DNA of 64,000 nt from Pseudomonadota bacterium (lineage in GTDB: Bacteria; Pseudomonadota; Alphaproteobacteria; Caulobacterales; Caulobacteraceae), in NCBI GenBank assembly GCA_023456105.1, contig JAEYAO010000066.1, forward strand, positions 16,147 to 80,146, in the 5' to 3' direction. Position 1 is the stretch's first letter, and each line of letters opens with the position of its first letter. Shown in pieces: positions 60,481 to 64,000 of this stretch. Below the pieces are notes generated by a model, which worked only from the letters and a program-made list of their open reading frames with translations, was not told the DNA's origin and made no database searches. The position numbers and the translations under genes are program-made.

Positions 60481-61850
60481 GACGCGATCCTTTCAGTGCA
60501 ATGGATTTGAGCGCGAGGGGCGAATCGGCGCAGGCCCCGCACCGCTCTCTCAATCAGCAGGGCCGCGACCACGCTGGCGCCGGTCAGTGGGAACAGGACA
60601 GCAAGCGGCGCGACGATGCAGACGACTGCCGTGCGGGCGCGCGAACCCGCCAGCGGCGGCGGGGCGTTGAGGCGGCCACGCGACAGCGACGGCGGCCTGC
60701 GCCTCCACCACATCATCAGGCCCGAGATCGCCAGCACCCACACGCCGATGCAGCCGGCCAGCATGATCAGGCGGTTGATCTGGCCGTACTGAAGCCCCTG
60801 ATGAACGGCCACGCCCCAGTCGACGGCCTTGCCCACGGGGCCGAACCGGGCGTAGCCGATGTCGTCGACCACCGCGCCCGAGCGGCCGTCGACGTAGAGC
60901 GAGCGGGTGTTCTCGACCTGTCGTGTCTGGTGAGTGACCGTGTAGGCCGTGGCCGGGTCGGACGGGATCGTCACCGCATAGGGTCGCTCCACGCTGGCGC
61001 GCTCCGCCGCCTGTATGACGACAGCCAGGCTCGACGTGGCCGTGTGACGGCTGTGCCCCGAGACGGTCAGGGCGGCATGGTCCAGCGTCCACCCCGCGCC
61101 GGTCGGCCGGTCATGACCCTGCGCCCTGTGCCAGGCGCCAGCCACGGGTGCGGGCGGTCGACCCAGCCCGCTTTCCCGCACCCAACCCATGACCTGTTGG
61201 CCCCAAACCGCGGACCAGGGCATCCCCGTGACGGCCAGGAACAAAATCACCGCCCCGACATAAAGGCCCGTGATCGCGTGCAGGTCCCGCCAGAACGGTC
61301 GTCGCCTCACGTCCGTGTCGGTGATGGTCACGGCGCCGACCGGCCGGCCGCGCGGCAGCCAGAGATAGAAGCCGGTGGCGCACAGGATGATGGCCCAGCC
61401 GGCGACGATCTCCACCACGACGTTCATGACCGGCCCGAACAGGGTCAGGGAATGCAGCCGCTTGATGGTTTCGTTGACGCCGCCGACGGATGTCGAGCCG
61501 GTGACGCGCGCCATGTGGGGATCGACAAAGACCGTTCGCTGCTCGCCGTCCGCACGATCCACCCGCACGCGCACGGCCTGATCCGCGCGAGCGGGCACGA
61601 TGACGCTGGCGGCGCGTCCGCCGGCCGCCCGCTCGGCGGCGGACGCCCAGGCGTCGGGCGAGGCCTGCTGAGTCGAAGGGGGCACGCGGATCAGATCGCG
61701 GTAGAGCGCCTGGTCGATCTCGTCCTTGAACAGGTAAAGGCCGCCGGTCAGGGCCAGCAGCAGCAGAAACGGCATGACCACCACCCCGGCGTAGAAGTGC
61801 CAGCGCCAGACAAGGCGATAGGCGGCGGCGTCGGGAGCGGATGCGGGCAT
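60477..61850 (-). CDS. PepSY-associated TM protein (putative metal/siderophore reductase)
   Basis: A 457-residue inner-membrane PepSY_TM protein. It opens with WRWHFYAGVVVMPFLLLLALTGGLYLFKDEID, has further helices (VVVEIVAGWAIILCATGFYLWLPRG; ITGLYVGAVILFLAVTGMPWSAVWG; LIMLAGCIGVWVLAISGLMMWWRRRP), and periplasmic PepSY-type segments with HSLTLFGP and VHQGLQYG. Conserved His residues in helices could bind heme, as proposed for PepSY ferric-siderophore reductases. One-base overlap with the receptor stop (TGATG) and 4-base overlap with PCuAC place it in a metal-uptake operon. Confidence 0.88.
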   Translation of the reverse strand: MPASAPDAAAYRLVWRWHFYAGVVVMPFLLLLALTGGLYLFKDEIDQALYRDLIRVPPSTQQASPDAWASAAERAAGGRAASVIVPARADQAVRVRVDRADGEQRTVFVDPHMARVTGSTSVGGVNETIKRLHSLTLFGPVMNVVVEIVAGWAIILCATGFYLWLPRGRPVGAVTITDTDVRRRPFWRDLHAITGLYVGAVILFLAVTGMPWSAVWGQQVMGWVRESGLGRPPAPVAGAWHRAQGHDRPTGAGWTLDHAALTVSGHSRHTATSSLAVVIQAAERASVERPYAVTIPSDPATAYTVTHQTRQVENTRSLYVDGRSGAVVDDIGYARFGPVGKAVDWGVAVHQGLQYGQINRLIMLAGCIGVWVLAISGLMMWWRRRPPSLSRGRLNAPPPLAGSRARTAVVCIVAPLAVLFPLTGASVVAALLIERAVRGLRRFAPRAQIHCTERIAS

Positions 61851-63925
61851 CAGTAGCTCAACCTCACGCCGACAAAGGCCGATCTGCCGTCTCCCGGAAA
61901 GAAGACGGCGGTGGAGGCCGCGCGCGCGTCGGTGACGGCCCCGAAGTTGGAGATGTAGCGCTCGTCGAACAGGTTGCGGAGATCGGCGAAGACGCTGACG
62001 GAACGCGTCACGTCCCAGCCGGCGTTCAGCGACGCGACCGCATAGCCGGGGGACTTCAGGGTGTTGGCGTGATCGACCCAGGCGTCGCGGATCGACCACT
62101 CGACCAAGGGCGCGACGAACCAGCCGGCGGGGTGGTCATAGCGCAGCTCGGCCCGGTAGAGGTGCTCGGGCACGACCGGGAGCTGGTTGCGGCCATAGAC
62201 GCGGTCGCCGTCGAAGCGGAAATCGGACCAGCTGTAGGTCTGGCGCAGGCGCAGCGAGGGCGCCAACCGCCAGTCCAGGCCCGCCTCCACGCCCGAATGG
62301 ATCGTCGGACCGGCGTTGAAGGTCGCGGCGGGCACGCCCAGCGCCGCATTGGGAATGAAGTTCAGCAGTTCGTGCTCAAGGTCCGCGCGGTAGACCGCGA
62401 CGTCCCACAACAGCGGACCGCCCCGGCCGCGAAAGCCCGCTTCCCAGGTGGTGGCCTCCTGCGCCACCAGCGGCTGGAAGCCGGCGGCGGTCGGGGACAG
62501 GGACGAGAAGTTCGGCGGCTCCACCGAACGGGTGATATTGGCGTAGACCTGAGCGCCGTCTTCAGTCTCCCACAGCACGCCGACGCGTGGGGCGAACCAG
62601 TCATAGGTGCGCTCGGCCGTCAGGTCGAATGTGGAGGCGACGCCGGGGAGGGCGAAGCTCTGGTAGTCGCGTTCGGCCCGGCCCCATGTTCCGCCGCCGA
62701 CCAGGGCCAGCCGGTCGGTGACGAACAGCCGACCCTCGGCGAAGACGTCCAGGGCGCGGGCGTCCTGGTTGCTGCGGGCGGTGCGCGCGCCCTTGAAGCC
62801 GGCGAGGTTGACCCACTGGTTGGCGTCCAGATCGCCTTGCCGCGCCCACACGCCGTAGAAGGCGTCCGCCCGGCGGCCGAACGCCTGGCCCCGCCAGTCG
62901 ATGCGGCCGAACAGGCCGATGTTGCGGCTCTGCTGATCGACCACCTGGAAGATGGGGTGGTTCAGGTCCTTCCAGCTGGCGTAGAGGCCGCCCTCGAAAA
63001 CGGTGGACGGATCCAGCCGCCAGCGGGTCTGGAGCACGCCACGCAGGGACTCCATGTCCCGGCTATAGTTCAGGCTGCGATTGGCCGAGGCGGCCTGGCG
63101 CGGATCGGCCAGGGCCTGGCCGAGCGTCAGGCTGCCGGGGATCTGCTGGTCGACCTCGCCGGCGCTGGCGATCAGCCGAACCTCGCGGTCTTCGCCAAAG
63201 CGGCGGCCGAGGTTCAGCGACGCATGCTGTTCGGAGCCCGCGCTCTGGTTGCGCCAGCCGTCCGCGCTCTGCACCGTCAGGGCGCCGAAGCCGTCCCAGT
63301 CGCCGCTGACGCCCGCCGCCTCGACGTGGCCGCGCACCACGCCGTAGGCGCCGCCGTCGAGCCGGAGGGAAAGATCGTGCGCGGCGGTGCGGCCGGTCGG
63401 GGTGAGCAGATTGACCGCGCCGCCCAGCAAGGCCCCGCCGAAGCGCAGGGCGTTGCCGCCTTTGTAGACCTCAGTGTAGCGGGCGATCAGCGGATCGATC
63501 AGCTGAAAGTCGCCAAAGCCGTCCGCCTCGTTGAACGGCACGCCGTCCTGGGCCAGCAGCACGCCGCGATTGTGGACGGAGTTGCCGATCCCCGACCCCC
63601 GGATCGACAGCCGTATGTCGCCGCCCCACTTCTTCTGGGCGTAGACGCCGGGCGCATCGCGCAGGACGTCGGCGAGAGTGGGCGCGTACCGATCCTGGTA
63701 GGACTCGGCCGAGACAACGGACACCGCGCCCGGCGTGCGCGACAGGCGCGCGCGCGCCTCGGCCACCACGGGCGGATCCTCGGGGTTGCGTCTCGCGGTG
63801 ACGATGACGCTGTCGAGCTGTGTGGGGGACTGGGCGGCGAGGGGCTGGGCGACCGGGGGCTGGACGGGCGCCGCCTGTGCGGCGAGCAGCAGCGCCCACG
63901 GCGCCGCCATTGTTCCTGAAAGCAT
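61850..63925 (-). CDS. TonB-dependent outer-membrane receptor (probable copper or metal uptake)
   Basis: A receptor of about 691 residues. The signal peptide (LLLAAQAAPVQPP) is followed by a TonB-box-like LDSVIVTARR. The plug has TPGAVSVVSAESYQ, TLADVLRDAPGVYAQ, DIRLSIRGSGIGNSVHNRGVLLAQDGVPFNEADGFGD and GGNALRFGGALLGGAVN. The barrel ends with the usual aromatic C-terminal residue (VGVRLSY). I chose ATG 63925 (AGGACC upstream; signal begins at once) over ATG 63958. Its partners (PepSY and PCuAC) favour copper, as in TonB receptor-PCuAC pairs known from Bordetella. A ferric siderophore is the alternative. Confidence 0.9.
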   Translation of the reverse strand: MLSGTMAAPWALLLAAQAAPVQPPVAQPLAAQSPTQLDSVIVTARRNPEDPPVVAEARARLSRTPGAVSVVSAESYQDRYAPTLADVLRDAPGVYAQKKWGGDIRLSIRGSGIGNSVHNRGVLLAQDGVPFNEADGFGDFQLIDPLIARYTEVYKGGNALRFGGALLGGAVNLLTPTGRTAAHDLSLRLDGGAYGVVRGHVEAAGVSGDWDGFGALTVQSADGWRNQSAGSEQHASLNLGRRFGEDREVRLIASAGEVDQQIPGSLTLGQALADPRQAASANRSLNYSRDMESLRGVLQTRWRLDPSTVFEGGLYASWKDLNHPIFQVVDQQSRNIGLFGRIDWRGQAFGRRADAFYGVWARQGDLDANQWVNLAGFKGARTARSNQDARALDVFAEGRLFVTDRLALVGGGTWGRAERDYQSFALPGVASTFDLTAERTYDWFAPRVGVLWETEDGAQVYANITRSVEPPNFSSLSPTAAGFQPLVAQEATTWEAGFRGRGGPLLWDVAVYRADLEHELLNFIPNAALGVPAATFNAGPTIHSGVEAGLDWRLAPSLRLRQTYSWSDFRFDGDRVYGRNQLPVVPEHLYRAELRYDHPAGWFVAPLVEWSIRDAWVDHANTLKSPGYAVASLNAGWDVTRSVSVFADLRNLFDERYISNFGAVTDARAASTAVFFPGDGRSAFVGVRLSY

Positions 63926-64000
63926 GATGAAGGGTCCTGAACAGGCCAGAAGGACCACGCCTGGTTCAGGCGCGGCGGTTCGGTCGGTTCAGGCGAGGGG

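Noticed and set aside
61841..63919. 692-residue plus-strand frame opposite the TonB receptor
   Set aside because: Antisense shadow; the receptor frame has signal, plug and barrel signatures.

Overview
The window is very GC-rich, densely packed alphaproteobacterial chromosome. SciP, the sigma54-type flagellar hook genes, a CtrA-like site, alphaproteobacterial LexA and EcfG promoter signals, and a petABC operon point to Caulobacteraceae, with Brevundimonas the most likely genus. The genus is an inference from gene content; no rRNA gene is present. I see no tRNA, rRNA, insertion sequence, prophage or CRISPR array. Only one gene-free gap exceeds 300 bases (10931-11324), and it is a divergent flagellar promoter region.

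Layout. 1-1781: end of queC, then queE, queD and a GNAT acetyltransferase, all overlapping. 1805-6306 (minus): lipoprotein, GH65-type glycosidase, mnmA and a DltE-like SDR, the SDR divergent from an HxlR regulator. 6883-14434: sciP and the hook/filament genes flgE, flgD, fliK (minus) and flgK, flgL (plus), with two near-identical sigma54 promoters back to back. 14489-17160: a two-gene DNA-repair operon (radical SAM protein, then a DUF4130-UdgX fusion) with an exact alphaproteobacterial SOS box beside its start codon. 17269-20833: an Mla-type lipid ABC transporter. 20852-25663: CoA transferase, small envelope proteins, and a type III polyketide synthase with an ICMT-like methyltransferase. 25689-35300: two stress-type SDR paralogs, a response regulator, a four-module kinase/c-di-GMP phosphodiesterase, a DHH exonuclease-UVDE repair pair and small envelope genes. 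35372-42458: six overlapping polysaccharide genes (three GT4, one GT2, a flippase, a polymerase/ligase). 42500-51842: MliC-DUF4232 lipoprotein, threonine catabolism (kbl-tdh), topoisomerase IB, rlmJ, a glutamine amidotransferase, hemF, a dipeptidase and trmL. 52036-54793: petABC (bc1 complex). 54931-58841: two M28 peptidases and a lipoprotein. 58845-63925: ychF, then a TonB receptor/PepSY/PCuAC metal-uptake operon.

The most interesting system is the SOS-box-controlled operon at 14473-17160. Its radical SAM protein ends in a textbook beta-clamp-binding pentapeptide (QLSLF), and its partner carries the KRR-x-H loop with which UdgX proteins bind uracil covalently. Together they look like a damage-inducible, replisome-recruited repair or modification pathway of unknown chemistry. 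The second theme is a scattered general-stress regulon: sigma-EcfG promoters (GGAAC, 16-17 bases, CGTT or a close variant) precede both SDR paralogs, a two-gene envelope operon and the topoisomerase IB operon. The DHH-UVDE pair is a second DNA-repair module.
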